A DNA stretch of 31,124 nt, taken from a virus. Shown here one piece after another: positions 6,991-13,609 of this stretch. The notes beneath the pieces are model-generated. The model worked only from the letters and a program-made list of their open reading frames with translations. It was not told the origin of the DNA and did no database searches. The stretch lies in the IMG/VR virus record IMGVR_UViG_3300034068_000169, positions 1 through 31,124 of that record; one strand, given 5' to 3'. The position numbers and the translations under genes are program-made. The stretch's first letter is position 1. Each line of letters starts with the position of its first letter.

Positions 6991-7207
6991 TATAAGTTTC
7001 TTCTATTATAACATCATACCCTAATTCTTTTAATACTGCTTGTAATGCCGTACTAACTTCTTCACCGATATAACCATTATTATATATATCAGGATTTGGA
7101 TGTTCTAACTGTTTATTATTTAAATATAAATTAGTTCCATAATTATCACAACACCCATCACCACATTGGTAATGCCAACTTTCCAATTTAATATTGATTT
7201 TTTTCAT
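6983..7207 (-). CDS. Small protein with WHY-CGDGCC motif (74 aa)
   Basis: The product has SWHYQCGDGCCDNYGTNLYL near the N terminus, a Cys/His-rich segment that suggests metal binding, and an acidic C terminus. I recall similar short proteins in other Bacteroidota phages, without function. I place the start at ATG 7207, which overlaps the upstream stop as TGATG, rather than at the TTG one codon earlier. Confidence 0.7.
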   Translation of the reverse strand: MKKINIKLESWHYQCGDGCCDNYGTNLYLNNKQLEHPNPDIYNNGYIGEEVSTALQAVLKELGYDVIIEETYNG

Positions 7208-7563
7208 CAATCTAATTTTAAAAATTCAGTTTCACCATACGTTTTAAACCATTCTTTGTTTTCTTTATACTTATCAATTACTGCATTTATAAAAACTAAT
7301 TCATCTATTGAACTTGTTTGTAGTTTCTTTACAATTGATTCAATGCTATTTAATATGTTTGTAGTTGTTTCAGGGTCTGTATTGTAAATGATACTATATT
7401 CTTTTCTTACTGTTTCTTCTAAGTCTTTATTTAAACTGTTTATTTTGTGTTTAATTTGTTGCTTATATTGTGTTGTAAAAAATAATGATTCATTTGATTC
7501 AAGTAATAATTGACTTAATATTACTGATTTTAGGTATTCTTGTTGTATTACGTTAATTTCCAT
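7207..7563 (-). CDS. Hypothetical helical protein (118 aa)
   Basis: The product is Lys/Glu/Leu-rich and almost wholly helical (QYKQQIKHKINSLNKDLEET in the first half), with coiled-coil character. I do not recognise it. Stop and start overlaps join it to the CGDGCC gene downstream and to the restriction-fold-like gene upstream, so it belongs to the same polycistronic unit. Confidence 0.65.
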   Translation of the reverse strand: MEINVIQQEYLKSVILSQLLLESNESLFFTTQYKQQIKHKINSLNKDLEETVRKEYSIIYNTDPETTTNILNSIESIVKKLQTSSIDELVFINAVIDKYKENKEWFKTYGETEFLKLD

Positions 7564-7949
7564 TGTTTTGCTTTTGTTATTTCTAAATATGCTACTTCTT
7601 TTTCTACTTTATTAGTATTTTTAAAATGTGTTGTTGCTGGATTCTTAAAGTTAGTTTCCCATTCAGGAACTATTATGTTTAAATTAAAAGAAAATATTCC
7701 TTTTGGTGTTGAATTAAAATACATTGGTGTATCTAAATGTTTTTCACATTCTTGCTTCATTGCATCATACTTTTTCTTTTCAAGTAGTAAAGTACCATAA
7801 TGCGTTTTTCTGCACTTTAATTCAAGCCTATGCCCTGTAATGGGACTGTAACAATCCCATCTTGACATTTGATTTTTAGCTTTAACTAAATCAGGATATA
7901 CATTTTCTTTTAACCAATTAAATAAATCAACTTCTTTCCAGTTAGTCAT
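7548..7949 (-). CDS. Putative restriction-endonuclease-fold protein (133 aa)
   Basis: The segment WDCYSPITGHRLELKCRK (31-48) contains D32 and E43-L-K45, spaced as in the D-(x)n-ExK core of PD-(D/E)XK nucleases. A later strand with a Lys pair follows (LLEKKKYDAM). The fold assignment is inference from this pattern. It could be a recombination or repair nuclease, or a DNA-end-processing factor. It overlaps its neighbours on both sides (15 and 8 bases). Confidence 0.45.
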   Translation of the reverse strand: MTNWKEVDLFNWLKENVYPDLVKAKNQMSRWDCYSPITGHRLELKCRKTHYGTLLLEKKKYDAMKQECEKHLDTPMYFNSTPKGIFSFNLNIIVPEWETNFKNPATTHFKNTNKVEKEVAYLEITKAKQWKLT

Positions 7950-8325
7950 TTAATTTATATTCGTTGTACACTTTTCTTAGTTCATCTATTTTACCTTTCC
8001 AACAAGAACTGCAAGAACTTAATTGAAGTCTAAAATTAAATACATTAAAATAAATATTTGAAACTATTTTCTGTTCATCAGGTGTTAATGTATTTTTTAA
8101 AGGGTCTAAAAATGTTGTAAGTAAATTATAATCTGATTCAGTTAAACAATTGATATTTCTGTTATATGGAAATAATTTGTTTAAAGTTTCTTTTCGCTTG
8201 TCGCAATTACAATCTACTCCAGTAGCTTTTGTAAACATTTCAACTGCAGCTTTTATTCCCGTAGCAGTAGTTAATTTTTCAATAGTATCTCCAAGACCTA
8301 CTGATTCTTTTTTTGATTTTGCCAT
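7942..8325 (-). CDS. Conserved Cys-containing phage protein (127 aa)
   Basis: The opening GLGDTIEKLTTATGIKAAVE followed by DCNCDKRKETLNKLFPY (38-54) is a pattern I recognise as recurrent in Bacteroidota phages and prophages, without assigned function. Cysteines at 39, 41 and 60 and a late CSSC pair suggest a zinc site. It lies two genes downstream of the sigma-like gene and overlaps the next gene by eight bases. Confidence 0.7.
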   Translation of the reverse strand: MAKSKKESVGLGDTIEKLTTATGIKAAVEMFTKATGVDCNCDKRKETLNKLFPYNRNINCLTESDYNLLTTFLDPLKNTLTPDEQKIVSNIYFNVFNFRLQLSSCSSCWKGKIDELRKVYNEYKLND

Positions 8326-8336
8326 TTTATTTAATT

Positions 8337-9011
8337 TTAAATTAGTATTAATTGTTTTTCTGTTATTTTATTTCCTTTTTTTAAATTATCTATTGCCCAT
8401 AAAGGTTGAAAATTAGTGTAATGATTTAATTTTATTAATTCATCTTCATCTTTTGCTAAAGATATAGGATAAATGTGGTCAAGATGCCATTGTCCTTGAT
8501 TTTGCCAACTCATTCCTTTAGCAAATTGTCTTTCTAAATGATGCTTAAATTCTTCAAATGTGCATCCAAGTAATTGATATGTTCTTGATTTTTTAGTATA
8601 TCCTTGTCTTTTAATTGATAATAAAATTAAATTTCTTATATTACATTTTAATTTAAATAAAGGTTCATTTTCTTTTCTAAAATTTGTATTTTTATTTCTT
8701 TTAACTTTATTATTTAAACGATATTGTTTATAATATTCTTTATTATTTGAACTCCATTTATTTTTTCTTTCTCTTTCTTTTTCTAAATTATTTAAACGAT
8801 ATTCTTTATAATATTCTTTAAATAATTCTTTATTTTTTAACGTATATTTTTTTTTATTATTTTTTATTTGTTCTTTATTATTTAATCTATATTTATTTCC
8901 ATAATTTTTTATACAAATTTTACAAGAACCGTTAAATCCATCTTTATTTTGTTTAGCTTTGCCAAATTCAGTTAATTCTTTTTCTTCTTTACATTTAGTA
9001 CATTGTTTCAT
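8337..9011 (-). CDS. HNH endonuclease with zinc-finger N terminus and YRLNN repeats
   Basis: Residues are counted from ATG 9011; ATG 9017 is an alternative two codons earlier. The 224-residue protein has a four-Cys zinc site (C4, C7, C30, C33), then a very basic Lys/Asn/Tyr-rich linker in which YRLNN recurs at 41, 71 and 97, and a C-terminal HNH nuclease: WHLDHIYP (175-182), N200 and PLWAIDNLKKG (203-213). The linker may contact DNA along its length. It overlaps the sigma-like gene by 17 bases. It may be a free-standing homing-type nuclease or take part in packaging or recombination. Confidence 0.85.
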   Translation of the reverse strand: MKQCTKCKEEKELTEFGKAKQNKDGFNGSCKICIKNYGNKYRLNNKEQIKNNKKKYTLKNKELFKEYYKEYRLNNLEKERERKNKWSSNNKEYYKQYRLNNKVKRNKNTNFRKENEPLFKLKCNIRNLILLSIKRQGYTKKSRTYQLLGCTFEEFKHHLERQFAKGMSWQNQGQWHLDHIYPISLAKDEDELIKLNHYTNFQPLWAIDNLKKGNKITEKQLILI

Positions 9012-9537
9012 AATCATTTTCTATATAATCAGTATAATCTTTTTGGAACTTAGTATTTAATATTTCTTTGTAATTCTTAATACTATGGAAAATTGATATT
9101 AAACTAATATTGGTTTCTTTTGCAATATCTCGCATAGACATATCTGTATCACGATATAATTTAAAAAGTTTGCGGTCATACCAATGCCAATTATCTATTT
9201 CTTCATCTATCATTAAACATATATCATTGTACGCTTTATGTTCTTCTACGTTTGAATCATCAAATAATTCCCAACACCCATCAAAAGATACTTTATTAAT
9301 CTTTTTCTTTTTGTTGTAAAACTGATAATATAAAGAACGTAAAGTGAAATAAACATAACCCTTTCTTACATTTCCATTTGCATCTAATATTTTTTCAGCT
9401 GATGCATATTTCATTAAAGCTATATATGTTTCTTGTACGATGTCTTGTGCATAATCGAATTCCCCAAACTTATGTATCACCTCAACCCATTCTTTGTGAT
9501 GCTTTGCAACTTGTTCTAACCATTTGTAGTCGTCCAT
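8995..9537 (-). CDS. Sigma-70-like RNA polymerase factor
   Basis: The 180-residue protein has a region-2-like helix DYAQDIVQETYIALMKYA (28-45) and a C-terminal region-4-like helix-turn-helix (MSMRDIAKETNISLISIF, 133-150). This matches short phage sigma-like proteins of the ECF type. It probably redirects host RNA polymerase to phage promoters. I infer that its targets are the three late sites sharing ACAATT-N13-ATTATAAT (19449, 22880, 30160), because the gene lies in the early region and those sites lack the host TAnnTTTG box. It overlaps its neighbours on both sides. Confidence 0.8.
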   Translation of the reverse strand: MDDYKWLEQVAKHHKEWVEVIHKFGEFDYAQDIVQETYIALMKYASAEKILDANGNVRKGYVYFTLRSLYYQFYNKKKKINKVSFDGCWELFDDSNVEEHKAYNDICLMIDEEIDNWHWYDRKLFKLYRDTDMSMRDIAKETNISLISIFHSIKNYKEILNTKFQKDYTDYIENDYETMY

Positions 9538-9722
9538 AGAAAGTTGAATGATATAAATAAAATTAATATTTGAATTGTATGGTCTGTTTCTGTATCGTAA
9601 ACATCATCGTTATATAAAGCACCAAACATAATACCTTTAATTGGTGTAATTAATATATCACAATCAACAAAATTCATTACTATAAAAACTACTGCTAAAA
9701 TAAATACTAATAATATTATCAT
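9516..9722 (-). CDS. Small membrane protein (68 aa)
   Basis: It begins with a hydrophobic segment, MIILLVFILAVVFIVMNFVD, and has a second one near 50-62 (IQILILFISFNFLW), so two membrane spans are likely, with an acidic loop between. It overlaps the sigma-like gene by 22 bases and lies 4 bases after the gene upstream. Function unknown; its distance from the lysis genes argues against a holin. Confidence 0.6.
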   Translation of the reverse strand: MIILLVFILAVVFIVMNFVDCDILITPIKGIMFGALYNDDVYDTETDHTIQILILFISFNFLWTTTNG

Positions 9723-9726
9723 AATG

Positions 9727-10014
9727 TTATTTTTTTATATATGCTGATTTCTTTTCTGTTGTTATTTCTGCAATTTGAATTTCAATATTAATATGTGTTA
9801 ATTCTGTATCTATTTCTTTTAACTTTAACATTAAATTTTCAATTTCAATCCAGTTGTATTTTGAATCCATATTAACTAATTCTTTCAAATATAACAACTT
9901 TTCTGTTAAGTCTTTAAAGTAACTTATTAACATTTTGTTATCTGAATTTAATACTAACATTCTTGCTGCTGATGTTTGTAATTCTTCTAAGTGTGTTTTA
10001 ATTGTTGTTTGCAT
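9727..10014 (-). CDS. Helical hypothetical protein (95 aa)
   Basis: Predominantly helical, with heptad-like Leu/Ile spacing through the middle (LLYLKELVNMDSKYNWIEIE) suggesting a coiled coil. Its ATG shares a base with the stop of the ATPase gene upstream. I do not recognise it; it may be an accessory to that ATPase, by position only. Confidence 0.65.
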   Translation of the reverse strand: MQTTIKTHLEELQTSAARMLVLNSDNKMLISYFKDLTEKLLYLKELVNMDSKYNWIEIENLMLKLKEIDTELTHINIEIQIAEITTEKKSAYIKK

Positions 10015-10856
10015 TAAAATATATCTTTTAGTGGGTCGTAAAAAGCACCTTCAACTTGTGGCAATCCAAAACTATTAACTTTAAAACTAAAGTTTTCAAA
10101 TGATGCGTTTCTTGAACGTTTACAACTTACTGTTACTAATCCTTTGTTTACTGTGTTTAACTCTAATTGTATTTGTGTTTCTGTTTTCTTTTCTAAAAAT
10201 GAACCTAAATGACCTGTAGGCTTATCTGAACCGAAGTTGCTATGTATTACAGTTATTATATGACAATTTAATTCTTTAGTCCATTTCATAAGTTTCTGAA
10301 CTACATTATTAGATTCTTCTATATTGTTTACATCAGAACATAAATCTGCTATTCCATCAATAATTACCAATCCAATATTTTTACCTTCTAATTTGTCGTA
10401 AAGATAATATTCTATAAAGTCTATTCTTTCTTTAAATGATAATTGTCTAAGTGCTAACGTATGATATTTATCTGATTTTATTCCTGTCATATCAATTGGT
10501 CTTTTAAATACCATTGCAGCGTGAAAATTCCCTTGCTCAGTATCAAAATGTACTAAATGTTTATCTTCTCTATTTGCTTTTAAATCACCGCAAAATGATT
10601 CTAAATGTTCAGCTAAATAAATTGCTGATAATAAACTTACAAAAAAAGTTTTCTTTGATTTTGGTGGTGCTTGTATAAAGCTAAAATTTCCGTATGTTCC
10701 TAATGGTACTGGATAACTTACTTCACCATCTTTTGTCTCATAACTTTTAGTTCCAAATGATATAGCTGGTTTTGGATGTTCTATCTTTTCTAATGGATTA
10801 ATAAAGCAATCTTCCTCGTACATTTGCATTAATAACCTTTGTGCTTCTATATCCAT
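10014..10856 (-). CDS. RecA-like (RepA/DnaB-type) ATPase, probable replicative helicase
   Basis: The 280-residue protein has a P-loop-like APPKSKKT (63-70), in which the usual GxxxxGKT glycines are replaced, a Walker B LVIIDG (163-168), and a motif-3 segment ITVIHSNFG (201-209). The layout fits the AAA_25/RepA branch of RecA-like hexameric helicases. As the only helicase candidate here, it probably unwinds DNA at the phage origin. It follows the SSB-like gene after a terminator, with no clear promoter of its own, so read-through is likely. The degenerate P-loop is seen in some phage relatives and does not by itself mean an inactive enzyme. Confidence 0.8.
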   Translation of the reverse strand: MDIEAQRLLMQMYEEDCFINPLEKIEHPKPAISFGTKSYETKDGEVSYPVPLGTYGNFSFIQAPPKSKKTFFVSLLSAIYLAEHLESFCGDLKANREDKHLVHFDTEQGNFHAAMVFKRPIDMTGIKSDKYHTLALRQLSFKERIDFIEYYLYDKLEGKNIGLVIIDGIADLCSDVNNIEESNNVVQKLMKWTKELNCHIITVIHSNFGSDKPTGHLGSFLEKKTETQIQLELNTVNKGLVTVSCKRSRNASFENFSFKVNSFGLPQVEGAFYDPLKDIF

Positions 10857-10875
10857 ATTATTGTTTTCTTTGTTT

Positions 10876-10899
10876 AAAAAAAGGGGCTTTTACACCCCT
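10876..10899 (-). terminator. Rho-independent terminator, GTAAAA loop
   Basis: On the minus strand a GC-rich stem AGGGG/CCCCT with a T-G closing pair surrounds a GTAAAA loop and is followed by seven T. It begins 8 bases after the stop of the SSB-like gene. It may lower expression of the ATPase and sigma-like genes relative to SSB and ERF. The loop matches that of the terminator at 12327-12353. Confidence 0.85.
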
Positions 10900-10906
10900 A
10901 TTAAAT

Positions 10907-11203
10907 TTAGAACGGTAAATCCGACTCTACTTCTTTTGCAGTAACTTCTACTTTTTTATCAGCAAGTTTAATGTTACCATCTGTCCAAACTACATTACCA
11001 TTTCCTAAATAAGACTTTGGCTTTTTAGCTTCACGTTCTTCTTTAGTTTGTGAATCTGTTGCTGATACATTTTGTCCCCATTGATTTGAATCATCATTTA
11101 CTCCAATTGTAAAATTGTAATAAACTGCTCCATCTTTACCTTGAACAAATTTTTCTTTTGGTAACTTGTCTACTCTTAAACTTAAATTAATTAACGCACT
11201 CAT
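10907..11203 (-). CDS. Single-stranded DNA-binding protein-like
   Basis: The 98-residue protein has an OB-fold-like series of strands in its first half (MSALINLSLRVDKLPKEKF, then KDGAVYYNFTIGVNDD) and ends with the acidic tip ESDLPF, the hallmark by which bacterial SSB proteins recruit partners. It is shorter than host SSB. It lies next to an ERF-type annealing protein, as in many phage recombination cassettes, and directly before a terminator, suggesting high expression. Confidence 0.75.
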   Translation of the reverse strand: MSALINLSLRVDKLPKEKFVQGKDGAVYYNFTIGVNDDSNQWGQNVSATDSQTKEEREAKKPKSYLGNGNVVWTDGNIKLADKKVEVTAKEVESDLPF

Positions 11204-11271
11204 ATTATTTGTTTTTTATTGCTTACCTTTTTTTACTGTTGTCAGCTATTCAGTTTGTAAATATAATAATT

Positions 11272-11850
11272 TTATTTTAATAATTCGTTTTTAACTTCTT
11301 TAGTCATTTTATATTTAGCTTCTATTGCAGAAACAGAACCACCCTCTTTGATATATTTAACTGCTGAATTAAATTCTGGTGTATTTTTATTTAACCATTT
11401 TAATTCCTTTACTTCTTCAACTTTTACTTCTTTAACCTTTATTTCTTTTTCGTGCTTATTAGAAGCATCAGCATCTTGTGTATCATCAATAAGTAATAAA
11501 TTACCTAAAGCATATTTCTTTGCGTATGAACTTGCAGAACCAAACTTTTGTGGCATTTGCATACCTTTTTGTTCTAAGTCTATACCAACTATAGCTGAAG
11601 CAGTTATTGTGTCTAAATCATCGCTTATTGCAGCTACAGAGCGTAACATTGGAAATTGTAAAAATTGTGATTCTACCATAGATTCTGTAATTGTAAAATT
11701 AACTTGGTACTTTTCATTATAAGGCTTTAATGCTTCTAAAATATCTTCAGCACTACGAAAATTATATTTACCAAATGAATTGAATTTTGACTTATTAGCT
11801 TTAAATTCTTTTTGAATTAAAGACAGTTTTTGATTTAATGTTAATTCCAT
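11272..11850 (-). CDS. erf: ERF-family single-strand annealing protein
   Basis: It promotes annealing of complementary single strands in phage recombination and circularisation. The 192-residue product shows the ERF core: YNFRSAEDI (29-37), SASSYAKKYAL (105-115) and DDTQDAD (122-128). A Lys/Glu/Val-rich linker (KEIKVKEVKVEEVKELK) then leads to a small C-terminal helical domain that may bind SSB or other partners. About 68 bases without a gene separate it from the SSB-like gene. Confidence 0.88.
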   Translation of the reverse strand: MELTLNQKLSLIQKEFKANKSKFNSFGKYNFRSAEDILEALKPYNEKYQVNFTITESMVESQFLQFPMLRSVAAISDDLDTITASAIVGIDLEQKGMQMPQKFGSASSYAKKYALGNLLLIDDTQDADASNKHEKEIKVKEVKVEEVKELKWLNKNTPEFNSAVKYIKEGGSVSAIEAKYKMTKEVKNELLK

Positions 11851-11867
11851 TTTAAATTGATTTTAAG

Positions 11868-11966
11868 TTATTCTTCTATTTCTATAAATTCAGCGTGTTC
11901 TTTACAAGCTGCACATATTCCTGTATCTTCAATCCATTCTCCTGCACCGCAACAATCACTTTCCAT
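11868..11966 (-). CDS. Cysteine-rich micro-protein (32 aa)
   Basis: ATG at 11966 and TAA at 11870-11868 give 32 codons. The product has C5, C6 and then CAAC (18-21), a four-Cys zinc-ribbon-like layout, followed by an acidic tail. Similar very short Cys-x2-Cys proteins are common in Bacteroidota phages. It lies between the ERF gene and a 59-residue gene in a tight operon (1 to 17 base gaps). Confidence 0.6.
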   Translation of the reverse strand: MESDCCGAGEWIEDTGICAACKEHAEFIEIEE

Positions 11967-11967
11967 T

Positions 11968-12147
11968 TTAGTTTATTTTTAAGTTATAAATTTCTTGTTT
12001 AATTATAGTTTTGTATTCTTCAGGACATTCATCTGATAATGCTTCAAAGCAATAATTAGATAATTGATTGTTAATGTTTTCAAGTTCGCAAACTCTTGCT
12101 TGTAAACTTTCGATTTGAAATCTTTGGTAGTCTATTAAATCTTTCAT
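11968..12147 (-). CDS. Helical small protein (59 aa)
   Basis: ATG at 12147 and TAA at 11970-11968 give 59 codons. The product begins MKDLIDYQRFQIESLQARVC and is helical with heptad spacing, so a short coiled coil is likely, plus a C-terminal acidic segment (ALSDECPEEY). It lies 1 base from both its neighbours. Function unknown. Confidence 0.65.
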   Translation of the reverse strand: MKDLIDYQRFQIESLQARVCELENINNQLSNYCFEALSDECPEEYKTIIKQEIYNLKIN

Positions 12148-12148
12148 A

Positions 12149-12241
12149 TTATAAAAAGTAAAAAGTTAGTGTTAAATAAATTAATGTAAGTGTAGCCATA
12201 AATGCTAATGATAATGCAAAATCTTTTAAATGTTGTTTCAT
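12149..12241 (-). CDS. Membrane micro-protein (30 aa), first gene of the ERF/SSB operon
   Basis: ATG at 12241 and TAA at 12151-12149 give 30 codons. The product begins MKQHLKDFALSLAFMATLTL and is hydrophobic from about residue 8 to the end, so one membrane span is expected. It starts about 27 bases after the predicted transcript start and has an A-rich leader typical of Bacteroidota translation. Role unknown. Confidence 0.55.
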   Translation of the reverse strand: MKQHLKDFALSLAFMATLTLIYLTLTFYFL

Positions 12242-12271
12242 TTTGTTTGTTTTTAATTGTTATTTCTGATG

Positions 12272-12322
12272 CAAATATATAACTGTTTTTTGAATATAAA
12301 ACTACATTAACAAAACTTTAAC
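12272..12322 (-). promoter_or_regulatory. Early-type promoter with GTTAA upstream element
   Basis: The minus strand carries TATATTTG (plus 12279-12272), matching TAnnTTTG. Upstream lies GTTAAAGTTTTGTTAA (plus 12322-12307), with 27 bases between them. The same 16-mer occurs at 30976-30991. It follows a terminator and precedes the micro-protein/ERF/SSB operon. The -33 region is T-rich without a clear TTTG. Confidence 0.65.
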
Positions 12323-12326
12323 AAAT

Positions 12327-12353
12327 AAAAAAAGCTACCTTTTACAGTAGCTT
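12327..12353 (-). terminator. Rho-independent terminator, GTAAAA loop
   Basis: On the minus strand, AAGCTAC pairs with GTAGCTT, with a T-G pair closing a GTAAAA loop, followed by seven T. It lies 31 bases after the stop of the NinG-like gene and only 5 bases before the upstream element of the next promoter, so it insulates the two units. Confidence 0.85.
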
Positions 12354-12383
12354 CTTAAAACAAAGAAAAACAAAAACAAATTT

Positions 12384-12764
12384 TTAACCCAAATCATTAA
12401 CTTTATTAGTATAATATTCTATCATATCTATTAAATCCACATCAGCAAATTTAACTATTTGTTTTGACTTAATATACATTTCTTCAGATAACTTATCACC
12501 AAGATATTGACTAAATCTATATTGCATACCTTGTGAAGTTATATTGCAAGAATAACATTGAACTCCAACATTAGTTTCTAACCATCTTGTAGAATAATGT
12601 CTTCTACTCATAAAGTGACCGCATTGTAATTTCTTATAATGGTCTTTTTTATTACAGGTAACGCAAATTGCAATATCAGATATAGCATCTTTACGCCTAA
12701 TGTATTGACTAAAGATTGCATCTAATTTTATTACTAAACTTTTCCTTGTTGGTTTCTTAGTCAT
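12384..12764 (-). CDS. NinG/Rap-like recombination protein
   Basis: The 126-residue protein has two zinc-binding Cys pairs, CVTC (34-37) and CYSC (70-73), flanking QCGHFMSRRHYSTRW (47-61), the NinG signature. In lambda, NinG (Rap) is a structure-specific nuclease acting on recombination intermediates. It is shorter than lambda NinG (about 204 residues) and appears to keep mainly the zinc/nuclease core. It overlaps the upstream gene by eight bases and ends before a terminator, forming a two-gene unit. Confidence 0.85.
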   Translation of the reverse strand: MTKKPTRKSLVIKLDAIFSQYIRRKDAISDIAICVTCNKKDHYKKLQCGHFMSRRHYSTRWLETNVGVQCYSCNITSQGMQYRFSQYLGDKLSEEMYIKSKQIVKFADVDLIDMIEYYTNKVNDLG

Positions 12765-12969
12765 AATCTTTTATCATTGGTGATGGAATTAATTGTATAA
12801 TATCTTTCATTAATTCATCATTAAAATAATATATTGGAATACCTTTATATTTTTTTAAACCATTATTCCATTTGTTACCACAACAAAAAGCATATCCATC
12901 TAAACTATATTTAGCATCTTGTTTAATTAAAATATCGGTCATTATTTTTTTAAAATCTTTATTTTTCAT
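12757..12969 (-). CDS. Small hypothetical protein (70 aa), possibly leaderless
   Basis: I start it at ATG 12969. The product begins MKNKDFKKIMTDILIKQDAK and has a central FCCGNKWNNGLKKYKG segment. I do not recognise it. A TACATTTG promoter box ends only four bases before the ATG, so the transcript would start at or near the A of the start codon. It overlaps the NinG-like gene by eight bases. Confidence 0.6.
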   Translation of the reverse strand: MKNKDFKKIMTDILIKQDAKYSLDGYAFCCGNKWNNGLKKYKGIPIYYFNDELMKDIIQLIPSPMIKDYD

Positions 12970-12972
12970 ATA

Positions 12973-13007
12973 CAAATGTAATTTTAAGATATTAACAATC
13001 GTGTTAA
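12973..13007 (-). promoter_or_regulatory. Early promoter with palindromic operator candidate
   Basis: TACATTTG on the minus strand (plus 12980-12973) fits TAnnTTTG. Eleven bases upstream lies a perfect inverted repeat, TTAACA-N4-TGTTAA (plus 12992-13007), placed where a bound protein would block or contact polymerase. It is the only promoter candidate for the NinG unit. The surrounding 190 bp (12976-13168) is the largest gene-free stretch in the window and is extremely AT-rich. Confidence 0.5.
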
Positions 13008-13135
13008 AAACTTTATTTTAAAACGTATTTACTTTGTCAAAAAAAAACTGTAAATTTGCTAAATACTTTTTAATGTATATTTAAAAACAAAATAAGTTTA
13101 TAAAAAAATAATAAAAAAAGTTTCAATAATATATC

Positions 13136-13157
13136 AAAAAAAGCAAAGTGAGTTGCT
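13136..13157 (-). terminator. Rho-independent terminator at the end of the late region
   Basis: On the minus strand, AGCAA pairs with TTGCT around a CTCACT loop, followed by a run of T. It starts about 12 bases after the stop of the spanin gene, closing the late transcription unit. The stem is short (5 bp), so it is weaker than the others in the window. Confidence 0.65.
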
Positions 13158-13168
13158 AATAGCTATGC

Positions 13169-13609
13169 TTATAAAACAAATCTAAATCTTTTGTATAAAT
13201 AATAAACTACTGGAATTAAAAGTAGCCATAAATAATTCCAATAATTAGCTTTTTTATCTATTTCTTTTTTAAATGACTTAACTGAAGTTTTAACTATTTC
13301 TTTTTTAACTTCATTTTTAAGCATTGTTTTCTTTTCAATATGTAAACTATTATCTTTTACTTTTTTGTATCTTAAAACGACGTTCTTGTACGTTATACCG
13401 TTTACTACAATATCTTTTAAAGTGTCTAAAGGTGTTATAGTAAATTCATCAGTATAAATATCATTTTTAATAGCAATATTTGTTTCTTCTTTTGTAACAA
13501 TTTTAGTATCTATTTGTTTCAAAGAATCTTTTTTAATTTCTTCTATTGCTACTTTTCGTGAACCACAACTAAATAAAACTAAACTAACTAAAATAAATAT
13601 CTGCTTCAT
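13169..13609 (-). CDS. Predicted unimolecular spanin (u-spanin)
   Basis: This probably fuses inner and outer membranes as the last step of lysis. The 146-residue protein has an N-terminal lipoprotein signal ending in LFSC (lipid-carrying C15), a long Lys/Glu/Thr-rich periplasmic region with strand and coil segments, and a C-terminal membrane span from about 123 (YWNYLWLLLIPVVYYLY) with a basic cytoplasmic end. An outer-membrane lipid anchor plus an inner-membrane anchor in one protein is the architecture of T1 gp11. It overlaps the lysozyme gene by 26 bases and is followed by a terminator. Confidence 0.75.
   Translation of the reverse strand: MKQIFILVSLVLFSCGSRKVAIEEIKKDSLKQIDTKIVTKEETNIAIKNDIYTDEFTITPLDTLKDIVVNGITYKNVVLRYKKVKDNSLHIEKKTMLKNEVKKEIVKTSVKSFKKEIDKKANYWNYLWLLLIPVVYYLYKRFRFVL

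Noticed and set aside
13033-13058. Plus-strand promoter-like TTTG...TAAATTTG
   Set aside because: The spacing between boxes is only 14 bases and no plus-strand gene follows, so it is probably chance in AT-rich DNA.
12976-13168. DnaA-box cluster for the DnaA-domain protein
   Set aside because: No good match to TTATNCACA was seen in this gap or in the other intergenic stretches by eye.
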